A stretch of 64,000 bases of DNA from Candidatus Poseidoniaceae archaeon (lineage in GTDB: Archaea > Thermoplasmatota > Poseidoniia > Poseidoniales > Poseidoniaceae). A program made the translations under genes and the position numbers. Below, in pieces: positions 17,508 to 26,162 of this stretch. The DNA is taken from contig CASIAI010000008.1 in assembly GCA_949372655.1 (NCBI GenBank), positions 62,001 through 126,000 of the forward strand, in the 5' to 3' direction. The notes under the pieces were generated by a model that saw only the letters and a program-made list of their open reading frames with translations, ran no database searches and had not been told where the DNA came from. How positions within the stretch are numbered: the stretch's first letter is position 1; each line of letters opens with the position of its first letter.

Positions 17508-17888
17508 TTATTCAATATAAACTTGTACTTTATCACTTAAAACACGGGTTTGATAGGTTTTGAGGTCTTTTTGCTTAGAAAGTTTACCCACTACTTTACC
17601 AAATGGGGGGAACAATGGGAAAGGAGCCCATTCGACTAAACTTCCATCATCAATTTGGTGTGTAGTCTGGTGAAGAGGGCATCTAATACAGCCATCTTTG
17701 ACTTTACCGCCTATAGCAAGAGGCCAACGCATGTGTCTACATAGTGCCTCGGTAGCAAAATAATCTCCTTCCATATTGATTAGTAAAACCAATTTTTTAC
17801 CAAATCTAATCATCTTCTTTTTACCCGGCTTTAATTTACTTACTTTCAAAGCATCATGCCAATTTTCTTCATTCTCAGTTTCGGACAT
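17508..17888 (-). CDS. Rieske [2Fe-2S] ferredoxin-like protein
   Basis: The two cluster boxes are C50-R-H52 ('CRHMRWPLAIGG') and C70-P-L-H73 ('CPLHQTTH'). The 126-residue length is typical of soluble Rieske ferredoxins of the dioxygenase or nitrite-reductase type, with no membrane helix. It overlaps the 3' end of the upstream SDR gene by 14 bases, so the pair is probably translated together and may work as an electron-transfer couple. That functional link is inference. Confidence 0.92.
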   Translation of the reverse strand: MSETENEENWHDALKVSKLKPGKKKMIRFGKKLVLLINMEGDYFATEALCRHMRWPLAIGGKVKDGCIRCPLHQTTHQIDDGSLVEWAPFPLFPPFGKVVGKLSKQKDLKTYQTRVLSDKVQVYIE

Positions 17889-18606
17889 TTTTCATACCTC
17901 CATCAAGATGTATTATTTGACCTGTTAGATTATCAGGGGCTGTGGACAATAACCAGTACATGGTTTCTGCAATCTCTTCCGGTTGATTAATCCTCTTCAT
18001 AGGAATCATAGAAACTGCTGACTCGAGCATAGCTTCTGATCGAGTAATCGGTTCTGATAGTTTAGTATCGGTAAGCCCAGGTGCAACTGCATTGACTCGA
18101 ATATTTCTTTTGGCATAAGTTGCTGCTGCTGAGCGTACCATAGATTCAATTCCACCCTTTGCTGCTGCAATTGCTTCATGATTAACAAGTCCTAGGCTGG
18201 CAGCGACGCTTGAAGTAAAAACTACTCTTCCGCCTCCTGACTTCAATAATGCTTTACATGTCATGGATAATGCCATGAAGGCACTCACCAAATTAGTTTG
18301 AATCACCTCTTCAAATGCCTCGACTTTGACTGCATGGGGGGGCCTGATTAGTATCGAGCCAACAAGATGGGCCATTCCTGATATCTTCCCATCTCCTTGT
18401 TCAGCCGCTACTTCTATTGCTTTAGCTAAATCAGTGGGAGATAATGCATCGCCGTTGACAACTGCTACTCTACTAGAGATTCCTTCATTCAATGACTCTG
18501 GATTTCTAACAAGCATCGTGACTTTGAATTGATTTTCAATTAGTTTTTCTGCTAAAACTTGAGCGATGTCACTACCGCCACCAATAATCAAGATTGACTC
18601 TGCCAT
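17875..18606 (-). CDS. SDR-family oxidoreductase lacking the canonical tyrosine
   Basis: A Rossmann start 'ILIIGGGSDIAQVLAEKL' and the C-terminal 'GQIIHLDGGM' place it in the short-chain dehydrogenase family. The catalytic serine is present (VVFTSSVAAS). The usual YxxxK reads 'IAAAK' in 'NHEAIAAAKGG', so the tyrosine is isoleucine, and the NNAG motif reads 'HLVGS'. Canonical SDR chemistry is therefore doubtful. A binding or altered catalytic role is possible. The ORF track uses GTG 18621. ATG 18606 (MAESILIIGG) fits the family better. It overlaps the Rieske gene. Confidence 0.87.
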   Translation of the reverse strand: MAESILIIGGGSDIAQVLAEKLIENQFKVTMLVRNPESLNEGISSRVAVVNGDALSPTDLAKAIEVAAEQGDGKISGMAHLVGSILIRPPHAVKVEAFEEVIQTNLVSAFMALSMTCKALLKSGGGRVVFTSSVAASLGLVNHEAIAAAKGGIESMVRSAAATYAKRNIRVNAVAPGLTDTKLSEPITRSEAMLESAVSMIPMKRINQPEEIAETMYWLLSTAPDNLTGQIIHLDGGMKNVRN

Positions 18607-18644
18607 GATTATAATAATCACGAATGAGTTTTATATTGATGTTT

Positions 18645-19265
18645 TTAATTATCTCTGTTTTTTCTACAAATTTCGACAAAGTTTTCAAACATTTCCTTAC
18701 CAAATTCAGAATCGTTGACTTCGGGGTGGAACTGTAATCCAAAGCGGTCACCTTCCTCGTTTTCCATCCCTTGCACTTGACAAGAGGGGCTACTGGCGGT
18801 AATGAAGAATCCTTTCGGTACCACGTGTACTTCATCATTATGCGATTCCCAAACCGTTTGAGTTTGTTCTGTTCCTGCGAAAACTTGGCCTCCACCATTC
18901 TGCAATTCTATTTGCATTGCGCCAAACTCTGGAATTGGAGATTCTCTCGCATCTCCGCCGTAATGCCTAGCCATGAATTGGTGTCCAGCACATATACCCA
19001 AAATCGGTATTTCTAATTCCAGATAGGCTGCACAATTTCCTAGTTCACCCGTGAGTCCGACTCTTGCAGCTCCACCAGAAAGAATGATTCCATCTAATTC
19101 CCGTAATTCGCTAACTTGGGTTGTGTTTTCTATGATTTGTGTGTCGACTTTGAGATAACGCAGCATTCTCCATTCCCTGTGTGTCCATTGCCCACCATTG
19201 TCAACTACATCAATTACCAATGGTTTATCAGACAATCTCTCACCCCAATTATTCTGTTTTAGCAT
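18645..19265 (-). CDS. guaAA: GMP synthase, glutamine amidotransferase subunit
   Basis: This is a class I glutamine amidotransferase. The nucleophile C92 lies in 'ILGICAGHQFMARHYGG', and 'QFHPEVNDSEFG' carries the catalytic histidine and glutamate. 'VWESHNDEVHVVPKGF' is the GMP synthase-type stretch. At 206 residues and without an ATP-pyrophosphatase domain, it matches the archaeal split form, which supplies ammonia from glutamine to GuaAB for GMP synthesis. The partner is not in this window. The start overlaps the end of the upstream membrane-protein gene by 17 bases. Confidence 0.9.
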   Translation of the reverse strand: MLKQNNWGERLSDKPLVIDVVDNGGQWTHREWRMLRYLKVDTQIIENTTQVSELRELDGIILSGGAARVGLTGELGNCAAYLELEIPILGICAGHQFMARHYGGDARESPIPEFGAMQIELQNGGGQVFAGTEQTQTVWESHNDEVHVVPKGFFITASSPSCQVQGMENEEGDRFGLQFHPEVNDSEFGKEMFENFVEICRKNRDN

Positions 19266-19638
19266 TTAATCTAGCAAATCTAAAAGACTTAATACACAAA
19301 AATGTGTATACTGAACCAGTTAATAGCAACATTAGCATTGAGCCTGAAGCATAAGTAATTCCATCAGACATTACCATGAAGAATCTTGTACCACCTATTG
19401 CACAAAGTAAACCAAAGGTTACAGCAATATGCATCCATAATTTACGCTTTTCAGGAATTTTTTGTGCCATTAATCCTGAAATCAATATTGGAACACCTAG
19501 TAATGAAGGGAAATAAGAGGTTACTGAATTAGATTCTGAGACTAATGACACCACTATACCCCAGGCTATCAAAAAGGAACCAAATCCAATGGTTATTCTC
19601 GGCATTGACTGACCGGCTACAGAAAACTCTTCGCTCAT
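19249..19638 (-). CDS. Hypothetical four-helix membrane protein
   Basis: I do not recognise the family. The 129 residues hold four predicted membrane helices (IGFGSFLIAWGIVVSLV, FPSLLGVPILISGLMA, MHIAVTFGLLCAIGG, ASGSMLMLLLTGSVYTFLC) with short loops. It overlaps guaAA by 17 bases and is divergent from trm1, so it is probably the first gene of that transcript. Confidence 0.7.
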   Translation of the reverse strand: MSEEFSVAGQSMPRITIGFGSFLIAWGIVVSLVSESNSVTSYFPSLLGVPILISGLMAQKIPEKRKLWMHIAVTFGLLCAIGGTRFFMVMSDGITYASGSMLMLLLTGSVYTFLCIKSFRFARLNAKTE

Positions 19639-19726
19639 GTTGGTTGCTTTGGTTGGCCCTCTAAAGTTTCTTTGAAAGAGTTGGAGGGAATGAGTCTTTT
19701 ATTGAATATGGAGCATACGGCATATC

Positions 19727-21091
19727 ATGGCCGATGGTTATCATGGTGAAATTCCCGCTGGCTGGCCCGGTTCAATGTGGTTAGAAGGTAAAACAATTAT
19801 TCACATGCCAAAAGGGCAAGAGAGGCCTTCACACATGCCAAGAGGACCCGCTAAAAATACAGGTTCAGGGTTCCTTAATCCTGCAATGGCTCCAGCGAGA
19901 ACTAGATCAGTGATGTTACTGGCGGATGTTCTTGAAAATGAATGGCTTATCAAAGAAGGAAAGTCCATTCGTGTATTTGATGCATTATGTTCTACTGGTG
20001 TTAGAATTCGAAGGTGGAGAAATGAGGTCCCTGGAGAACTACAAAATAGATTAAGAATTACTGCTAATGACATTGATGATTTCGCATTGAAATGGGCTAA
20101 GGTTTCACATTATGATCACCCTCCATCTGTAATAATTGAGCATTCGGTAGAGTCTGACAGATATGGGAAAACTCCTGATGGCGTTTTTGAAAATGGAATT
20201 TTATTCCAGCAATTAGATGCTCGTGTCGCTTTATCTGATGCTTCTTATCAGTGGATAGATATCGACCCCTTTGGCTCACCTGTCTCGTTTTTAGATTCTG
20301 CAATTCAAAGTCTAGCAAGAACCGGAGTGCTAGAAGTGACAGCAACAGACACTGCTGCTTTAACTGGCTCTTCGCTAAGTTCGCAAAAAAGAAGATATGG
20401 TTCAAAGGGAATTGTTGACCTTTATGCTCATGATGATGCTGTTAGAACTCTTTTGAGTCTTATCGCAACAACTGCTGCACGCCATGATAAATCTATGAGC
20501 CCAATCTTAGCACTATTTGATGGACATCATGTTAGAGTAAGCGTGATACTCACAACTAGTAAGGAAAAAGCAAGTGATATGCATTCTAATATTGGGTGGA
20601 GAGTAAGGTCAGATGATATTCCATATCGATTCAAAAAACACCCTGATGAAAAGGAATTAGAACGTTCTAGCGGACCTATGTGGATCGGCCCATTATGGAA
20701 TCATGAGATAACTCAGAGAATGACTGAAGAAAGAGCGATTGAACTTTGTCAGCCTTCAAAGGAAGACCTAGAAAAGGCAAAATCTGCAGGATTAGACTGG
20801 GATGATGCAGATTTAGAATACGCTACTAGAGAATTACGTAGAAGCGTCAGACATATTTCAAAAGCGGCAGATTTGATGAGTCGTGAACATCTATTGTTGA
20901 ATCTAGACTATTTGCCTAAGTGGTCCGGTACATCAGGCGCTCCAAAGATGGATATATTGATAGAGAGTTTGATTGAAAAAGGCTACTGCGCTGCCAGAGC
21001 CCCCGACTTAGAGCCTGTTTTTGTTACTGATGCTAGTTTCGAAGAAGTAATCAAAACGGTTCAAGAGTTGAGTCTGAACTCATCCAAATGA
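19727..21091 (+). CDS. trm1: tRNA (guanine-26 N2)-dimethyltransferase Trm1
   Basis: The protein has the Trm1 signature blocks: 'NPAMAPARTRSVMLLADVL', the SAM site 'VFDALCSTGVRIRRW', 'ANDIDDFALKWAK', the catalytic 'DIDPFGSPVSFLDSAI' and 'VTATDTAALTGSS'. At 454 residues it is somewhat longer than the usual archaeal ~380. The extra length lies in the C-terminal half (HPDEKELERSSGPMWIGPLW onward). Trm1 makes m2,2G26 in tRNA. The stop overlaps the convergent PAC2 gene by 12 bases. Confidence 0.95.
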   Translation: MADGYHGEIPAGWPGSMWLEGKTIIHMPKGQERPSHMPRGPAKNTGSGFLNPAMAPARTRSVMLLADVLENEWLIKEGKSIRVFDALCSTGVRIRRWRNEVPGELQNRLRITANDIDDFALKWAKVSHYDHPPSVIIEHSVESDRYGKTPDGVFENGILFQQLDARVALSDASYQWIDIDPFGSPVSFLDSAIQSLARTGVLEVTATDTAALTGSSLSSQKRRYGSKGIVDLYAHDDAVRTLLSLIATTAARHDKSMSPILALFDGHHVRVSVILTTSKEKASDMHSNIGWRVRSDDIPYRFKKHPDEKELERSSGPMWIGPLWNHEITQRMTEERAIELCQPSKEDLEKAKSAGLDWDDADLEYATRELRRSVRHISKAADLMSREHLLLNLDYLPKWSGTSGAPKMDILIESLIEKGYCAARAPDLEPVFVTDASFEEVIKTVQELSLNSSK

Positions 21092-21838
21092 CGGGTCAGT
21101 AAATGAGTCATCATCGTTTTCAGGGCCAGGAAGCATTGTAGTTGATTTCTCAAAAACTTCTTTGACACTATTTTCTATCTCTCTAGCATTTTCCAATAAT
21201 TCTGTCAGTGGGATTTCTATTCCAGTTAACTCCGAAACTGCCTCAATCGCCAATGCTGCAGCTCTAGCATCTGGATAAATAGGACTTGCTTCTGCTAAAA
21301 GAGCAGTTACATCTATCCCTAATCTATCTCCTTCACCAAGTAAAAATCCAGTGATTCCGGCGACAATACCCTGTTGTATTGGGGCGATACCTGCTTGCTT
21401 AAGCCTCTGCCTTGCTAAAGAAGAGGACCCAACTCCGTATAACTCTCCATGAGTTAATTCCTTATCGGGGGAAACAATCCCATCAATTATTACTAAATTA
21501 TCAAAACCGCCTTTAGTAAACCATTCAAGAACGGTTGAGGCGAACATTATGTCTTGCTTGTTTTTGAAACGAATCTCAGAGGTAAAAACTCCTATTTTTT
21601 CGCCTTGATAAACTCTTACCGGATGTTTTGGTACTTGGTCGTGAATAAGAGCGACTGCGGGGAACTCTGAATTAAGGACGGTACCAAGTTGTTGGAGTTT
21701 CAAAGACTTAATTATGTGTGATGCTGCAATTACGCCTACCATTCCTGCAGTAGTGAATCCTGCTATTGCGACGCCTCCAGTCCTAGGATCTGCGCCTTCA
21801 TGGAGAACCAATGCATATCCTCTAAACTCGTGTTCCAT
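21080..21838 (-). CDS. PAC2 family protein (proteasome-assembly-chaperone-like), copy 1
   Basis: The PAC2 pattern is clear: 'VAIAGFTTAGMVGVIAASHII', 'FPAVALIHDQVPKHPVRVYQG', 'IQQGIVAGITGFLLGEG' and 'PDARAAALAIEAVSELTGIEI'. Eukaryotic PAC2 helps build the proteasome alpha ring. Archaeal members are ATP-independent homologues of uncertain role. There is an acidic C-terminal tail. A divergent paralogue lies at 30374-31177. Its 3' end overlaps trm1. Confidence 0.88.
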   Translation of the reverse strand: MEHEFRGYALVLHEGADPRTGGVAIAGFTTAGMVGVIAASHIIKSLKLQQLGTVLNSEFPAVALIHDQVPKHPVRVYQGEKIGVFTSEIRFKNKQDIMFASTVLEWFTKGGFDNLVIIDGIVSPDKELTHGELYGVGSSSLARQRLKQAGIAPIQQGIVAGITGFLLGEGDRLGIDVTALLAEASPIYPDARAAALAIEAVSELTGIEIPLTELLENAREIENSVKEVFEKSTTMLPGPENDDDSFTDPSFG

Positions 21839-21960
21839 TAACTCCCCTCAACCCTGCGTGATGAACGACAAACAAAAGACCTACTATTTGTCAAAACCTT
21901 TTCTCGGCGAATTGTAAACTATTATCTATGCCGGATATTTGGATTAGTATGAGGGCTGAT

Positions 21961-22464
21961 ATGAGTAACACAACGAAAGTTTCCATTCATGTAGGAGATT
22001 TTGACTTCGATGCCGAAGGTGGACAGTTAGAAGTTGATGAAAGGCTTGCTCAATTCAAGCAAGAAGGCCTCTGGGATGCGATGTTAGAGCGCGTACAAGA
22101 AACGATAGAATTTACCAAAGAGTCTACTCCCGTTAATACAACGAATGGTAAACAACCAGAAAGAGGCGTTAATTTCCGATTATTACTTGAGAATTATGCA
22201 CTTGATGGAAAGCCAGAACAAGTTCTTGGGGCATTACATTTTCTAAGAGAGATCGAAAAGCTTGAGGATTGCCCCCCCCGAGTAATAAATTCATTATTTG
22301 AAGATGCAAAAATTGAGCCACCTGGTAATCTTTCACTCTACATCAATCGACTTAAAGAACGAAATTTTCTCACTATACCAAGTAAGCATGGAGATAAGAA
22401 TCGCTATGCTGCGTTAACTGAAGAAGGCCTTAAGCACTTAGAAGAGAAATCTGAGCGAATGTGA
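21961..22464 (+). CDS. Hypothetical protein with C-terminal winged-helix-like domain
   Basis: The N-terminal ~60 residues (VSIHVGDFDFDAEGGQL...) are acidic and helical. Residues ~65-165 look like a winged helix: 'NFRLLLENYALDGKPEQVL', 'NLSLYINRLKERNFLTIPS', then the wing 'NRYAALTEEGLKHLEE'. I chose ATG 21961 because GAGGG lies 5 nt upstream. The track's ATG 21928 lacks such a site. It is followed after 10 bases by the pentapeptide gene, so the two are probably co-transcribed. A DNA-binding role is inferred from the fold only. Confidence 0.68.
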   Translation: MSNTTKVSIHVGDFDFDAEGGQLEVDERLAQFKQEGLWDAMLERVQETIEFTKESTPVNTTNGKQPERGVNFRLLLENYALDGKPEQVLGALHFLREIEKLEDCPPRVINSLFEDAKIEPPGNLSLYINRLKERNFLTIPSKHGDKNRYAALTEEGLKHLEEKSERM

Positions 22465-22474
22465 GGTTATTGAA

Positions 22475-22918
22475 ATGGTTATGTCGGGGAGCGGGGATGA
22501 CCCTCGAGATGGTGTAGGAAAAGACAGTCAAATAATCGATTGGTCTTTCCAAAATAGAACTGAGTCATTACTTCGTAAAGGAAGACACTCTGGTTCTAAT
22601 TTTAGAAGAGCGGTCTTAGATGGTTCAGATCTAACCGAAGGAGATTTTTCAAATTGCGATTTCAGGAAGGCTTCAATGGTTGGCGTTGATTTGATGAAAT
22701 CTGCTTTTGATAATGCGGATTTTAGAGGTGCTGACATGAAAAAAGCAAGATTAAATTTATCAAACTTCAATAATTGTCAATTCAAAGGCGCCGACCTCAG
22801 AGGGATTAGAGGAAAGTATGCAATTTGGCAGGGCAGTGATTGGTGGAACGCAATAATTGACGAAGACCTAGAGAAAACTCTAGCTAAAAAATGGCCTAGG
22901 CCTAAAAACGAAGAATAA
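22475..22918 (+). CDS. Pentapeptide repeat protein
   Basis: Residues ~40-115 follow the A(D/N)LXX register: 'SNFRRAVLDGSDLTEGDFSN', 'NADFRGADMKKARL', 'CQFKGADLRG'. These repeats form a right-handed square helix used for protein binding or DNA mimicry. At 147 residues it is small, with only about three coils. A GAGGT ribosome site lies 7 nt before ATG 22475. It probably forms an operon with the winged-helix gene just upstream. Confidence 0.88.
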   Translation: MVMSGSGDDPRDGVGKDSQIIDWSFQNRTESLLRKGRHSGSNFRRAVLDGSDLTEGDFSNCDFRKASMVGVDLMKSAFDNADFRGADMKKARLNLSNFNNCQFKGADLRGIRGKYAIWQGSDWWNAIIDEDLEKTLAKKWPRPKNEE

Positions 22919-22921
22919 TAC

Positions 22922-23569
22922 TTATTCAGATTCTAAATTTTGATTTCCGGATAACTTTACTTTATTAGTACTATCAAGAGCCATTCTAGCGCGAGCGTTT
23001 AGGAGTGGCAATGAAGTCAGTGCTCCACAAACAACCATGCAAATACCGCAAAGGTAAGTGAGAATTCTATAGGTTAGAAGTAGGGGTCCTGAAAGGTATA
23101 GTTCAGCAGAATCATTGATTAAAACACTACCTAGCACCCCTGTTACCAAACCAATTATCGCACCTTCTAGTCCGAGGAGTGCTCCCTTCTTGTTTAGTCT
23201 AAACAGAAATGGTGAACCAACTACGATCAATGCTCCAGAAATAGCAAGGCCTGCTGCTCGAATCAAGTATCCTTGCCTAGCAGAATCATGGAACTTTTGA
23301 TAATCTTCAGTTGAAATTTCAGTATCTATATCGCTATTTGGAGTTTCTAGAACAATGTCTATCTCGCCTTGGGTGAGGTCTTCTTTTTGACTCAATTGAA
23401 AATCACCATAAGCAAGTACTAGAAGTAGTAATCCACCTAATAACATTAACACAGCAACTGTTTTTGGACCCTTTGTATCTGGCTTTATTGAAAAGTTAAT
23501 ATCTTCTTGCAAGGGAACTGAATCTTCTTTATCCATGCGTATAGAAAAATCAAATTGCTTTTCACTCAC
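22922..23569 (-). CDS. Hypothetical membrane protein
   Basis: No family is recognised. There are about 35 polar N-terminal residues, then a membrane helix (TVAVLMLLGGLLLLVLAYG). A ~45-residue acidic loop precedes three further helices (AAGLAISGALIVVGSPFLF, GLEGAIIGLVTGVLGSVLI, ILTYLCGICMVVCGALTSL). It is convergent with the pentapeptide gene. It ends an apparent two-gene unit with the thioesterase, whose stop lies 6 bases before its start. Confidence 0.68.
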   Translation of the reverse strand: MSEKQFDFSIRMDKEDSVPLQEDINFSIKPDTKGPKTVAVLMLLGGLLLLVLAYGDFQLSQKEDLTQGEIDIVLETPNSDIDTEISTEDYQKFHDSARQGYLIRAAGLAISGALIVVGSPFLFRLNKKGALLGLEGAIIGLVTGVLGSVLINDSAELYLSGPLLLTYRILTYLCGICMVVCGALTSLPLLNARARMALDSTNKVKLSGNQNLESE

Positions 23570-23575
23570 AAAAAA

Positions 23576-23992
23576 TCACTCCTTCGAAATATGTTTCTCT
23601 AAACCTTCAGTCAACCACTCTGGTATTGTAATAGATTCCATAGAATCCATATTCATACAGACTGTTACTTGGGAAGAAGACCATAATAATTCGTCATTCT
23701 GATTATGGAAGCGATAAGCCCAGGTACAAGACTTGGTACCAATTCGTTCAATCCAAATCGTAGCATGAACAATATCTCCATACTTTAGAGGTGAGATGAA
23801 ATCTGTCTCAATGTGAACTACTGGAAAGCCAATTCGCCTATTATTGATCATTTCAGGATAGGAAATACTACACATTTCCTCCCAACATTCCTCGAAAAAA
23901 CGATGTGCTAAATCATAAATACGCGGGAAGTAAGCAATATTTGCACTATCCAGCATGGGGTAATCTACGCGACGTTGGAGATTTACCGCCAT
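23576..23992 (-). CDS. Acyl-CoA thioester hydrolase, 4HBT hotdog family
   Basis: The start 'RRVDYPMLDSANIAYFPRIY' matches the 4-hydroxybenzoyl-CoA thioesterase/YbgC family, in which an aspartate at this position is catalytic. 'FPVVHIETDFISPLKYGD' is the second conserved block. The 138-residue length is typical. The expected reaction is hydrolysis of an acyl-CoA thioester. The substrate is unknown. It is the second hotdog protein in the window and not a close paralogue of 16211-16747. Confidence 0.87.
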   Translation of the reverse strand: MAVNLQRRVDYPMLDSANIAYFPRIYDLAHRFFEECWEEMCSISYPEMINNRRIGFPVVHIETDFISPLKYGDIVHATIWIERIGTKSCTWAYRFHNQNDELLWSSSQVTVCMNMDSMESITIPEWLTEGLEKHISKE

Positions 23993-24056
23993 GTATGTGC
24001 TAATTCACAGGTATCAATGAAACCTTGCATTTGAATATATTTCGAAACCCATCGCG

Positions 24057-24063
24057 CTTATAT
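24057..24063 (+). promoter_or_regulatory. TATA box of tRNA-Arg(GCG)
   Basis: The motif cttatat is centred about 28 bases before the mature tRNA 5' end, the usual archaeal box-A spacing. No other gene starts here on this strand. Confidence 0.6.
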
Positions 24064-24088
24064 CCGGAGCATAAGTGGAGTGCTTTAA

Positions 24089-24162
24089 GGCCCCATAGTG
24101 TAGCTTGGATATCACCCTGGTTTGCGGAACCAGTAACCCGTGTTCGAATCGCGGCGGGGCCG
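24089..24162 (+). tRNA. tRNA-Arg (anticodon GCG)
   Basis: The acceptor is GGCCCCA/CGGGGCC with one A-C mismatch at the last pair. The anticodon stem is CTGGT/ACCAG with loop TTGCGGA (anticodon GCG). The T arm is CCGTG-TTCGAAT-CGCGG and the discriminator is G. CCA is not encoded. Confidence 0.93.
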
Positions 24163-24172
24163 CCACTACTGT

Positions 24173-25051
24173 TCACCAATGTTCATACTCTAGTTTAGCA
24201 CACATTTGTTTCAGTTCTTCATCATCAATGCTAGCAGTTTGGCTTAATATTGGCATAATTAGCTTACACAAACCAAAAGATGTAGTCCAGTCCATAGAAT
24301 CTGGCATCGTATTTGCAGGACTTCTAGAAATCCTATTCATCAATATAAAAATCTCATCTGCGTCTTCTAAAACAGATGCTGTATCGCTAGTTAATAGACG
24401 CCAAATCCTCTGTCTTGGTTTCTTATATTCTAAACTGAAACCAATCGACAATGGATTGCCAAAACCAAGCCTCCACTTAAATCCATGAGAACCTCTAAAT
24501 GATACTGTCATCGAATCTAGATTATAGTTCGCTTTGAATCTAAATCTAAAGTAATCTTTCATCTTATTCCCTATTGGACTATGCGGACTAGGCCCGTACA
24601 ATTCTACCAAAGCAGTTCTAAGAGTATCTCCATTATCATTATCAAAGAAGTTCTCATCATTTAATAATCCAAAAATCATGGCTGCTATACTGTCTGCAAA
24701 GGGAACGTTCACATTAGAAATGCTTTGAATGCAAGCATTAGTAAATTTATTTCTATCTAATTTGCCTTTAGCATGTACCAAAATAGTATCAAAACCCATT
24801 CCGTATACTATAGGATTACTCAGTCTTTTCATCAATGTATCAATATTGATACGATAAGTTGCCAATTGACCAACTACAACGATAAATCCCTCATCGAGCA
24901 TTATTCTATTTGGTTCAGAATTCATTATCTCTGTTAGAAATTCAAAAGCTCGGGTGTGGGATGCGGTTATGGAAGAAAACTCCCGCATCAGGTTACTCTT
25001 CATTTGATTCTGAACGCCTTTTGAAAGTGGCATCGACACTTCAGTTTCCAT
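24173..25051 (-). CDS. Hypothetical protein
   Basis: No family is recognised. The 292 residues are soluble, with no signal peptide or membrane segment. Helical N-terminal parts (VQNQMKSNLMREFSSI, FEFLTEIMN) are followed by mixed alpha/beta sequence and a strand-rich block near 170-200 (MTVSFRGSHGFKWRLGFG). Start ATG 25051 is the first in the frame. It ends 11 bases from tRNA-Arg(GCG) on the opposite strand and lies downstream of the HAD phosphatase gene. Confidence 0.7.
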   Translation of the reverse strand: METEVSMPLSKGVQNQMKSNLMREFSSITASHTRAFEFLTEIMNSEPNRIMLDEGFIVVVGQLATYRINIDTLMKRLSNPIVYGMGFDTILVHAKGKLDRNKFTNACIQSISNVNVPFADSIAAMIFGLLNDENFFDNDNGDTLRTALVELYGPSPHSPIGNKMKDYFRFRFKANYNLDSMTVSFRGSHGFKWRLGFGNPLSIGFSLEYKKPRQRIWRLLTSDTASVLEDADEIFILMNRISRSPANTMPDSMDWTTSFGLCKLIMPILSQTASIDDEELKQMCAKLEYEHW

Positions 25052-25082
25052 ACTTGATATGGAATTCGAGAGTATTTAGTAT

Positions 25083-25775
25083 TCAAATTTTCCAAATTCG
25101 ACATTCCCACCCATTCTCATCGGCTAGGTTCTTCATCTTTTTATCAGGGTTTATCGCTATCGGATTTCCAGTTTTTCGCATAAACCAGGTATCAGCCATG
25201 GTATTTCCATACCCATAACATAAAGATAAATCATGCCCGTTTTCTTTTGCATCTTTTTGCACGACAGGAACTTTCCCTTTTCTCCTTGGAACGCTCCAAC
25301 CTTTTTCAGAACCCGATAGTATCCCTTTCCTTATTTTGGGTCCACAACCATAGATAGTATCGACTTCCAATTTGGCACCCATTGCTTCAGCCATTGGTGC
25401 GATTGTCGCAGTCACTAAGACTACTCTATGGCCTTGACCTTTATGCCATGATATACAATCCAATGCTTCTTGGGGAACCTTTTGGATTAAGTTTTGTGAA
25501 GCGATCTGTTCTGAATATCTCTCTAAAACTTCCCACGATGCTAAGCAAAAATGGCCTCTATTTCTTGCAGCATCATACACGGAGCGTCCACGTAGTAAGT
25601 TGCCCATGAATCCCATAGTCCACATTGTGGCACCTAGAGGAATCCTCCAAGGTCTTCTAAAAGCCAACTGACCGGTTAGTGTCTTCTCACTCGAAGCATC
25701 CAATAATGTTCCATCAAGATCAAAATAGGCGGCTATTTCACCTGTCATCGAGATGGCTAATTGGCGATAATACAT
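25083..25775 (-). CDS. HAD-IB family phosphatase (phosphoserine-phosphatase-like)
   Basis: Motif I 'YFDLDGTLLD' holds the nucleophile aspartate, motif II is 'VVLVTAT', and motif IV 'YGYGNTMADTWFM' supplies the acidic metal ligands. The helical cap between motifs I and II fits the HAD-IB (SerB/CicA-like) group. It may act on phosphoserine or a phospholipid head group. The exact substrate is not readable. ATG 25775 is used here. ATG 25748 (MTGEIAAYFDLDG) would give the more compact N-terminus usual in the family. Confidence 0.87.
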   Translation of the reverse strand: MYYRQLAISMTGEIAAYFDLDGTLLDASSEKTLTGQLAFRRPWRIPLGATMWTMGFMGNLLRGRSVYDAARNRGHFCLASWEVLERYSEQIASQNLIQKVPQEALDCISWHKGQGHRVVLVTATIAPMAEAMGAKLEVDTIYGCGPKIRKGILSGSEKGWSVPRRKGKVPVVQKDAKENGHDLSLCYGYGNTMADTWFMRKTGNPIAINPDKKMKNLADENGWECRIWKI

Positions 25776-25800
25776 GAGTGAAACCCTTAAAATAAAGTTT

Positions 25801-26091
25801 TCAATGTGTTTTCTTAGGTTTTAGGGCATTACCAATTTCGCCGTACACCCTTCTCCCAGCCTTATGATCTTGCCACCATGTAAGGGTTTTAGATAAATTT
25901 CTCGAGATAAAAAATCCTATTTTCCTTGGGGTTAGTCCATGATTCCTCATGTACTTATCATGAGATAGATTTGCAACTATCGACTGGGCAGAACAACCCG
26001 GATTAGCACCTACAAATTTTTCCACTTCTATTTTCAATCTTTCAAATCTTGCTCGTTTCTGCGAGCCTTTGCCCAATCTCCTAGGAACCAT
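25801..26091 (-). CDS. Small basic protein with helix-turn-helix-like pattern
   Basis: This 96-residue basic protein has no recognised family. The segment from KFVGANPGCSAQSIVANL through 'NHGLTPRKIGFFISRNL' has the spacing of a winged helix or helix-turn-helix. Both ends are rich in Lys and Arg, so nucleic-acid binding is plausible but unproven. It is followed after 25 bases by the HAD gene on the same strand. Confidence 0.6.
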   Translation of the reverse strand: MVPRRLGKGSQKRARFERLKIEVEKFVGANPGCSAQSIVANLSHDKYMRNHGLTPRKIGFFISRNLSKTLTWWQDHKAGRRVYGEIGNALKPKKTH

Positions 26092-26162
26092 AATTAGAAA
26101 TCATCGTTAACCCATATCAAAGAAATGGTGGCAACCCCGAGGGAATAATTGCTAGAAGGAAA

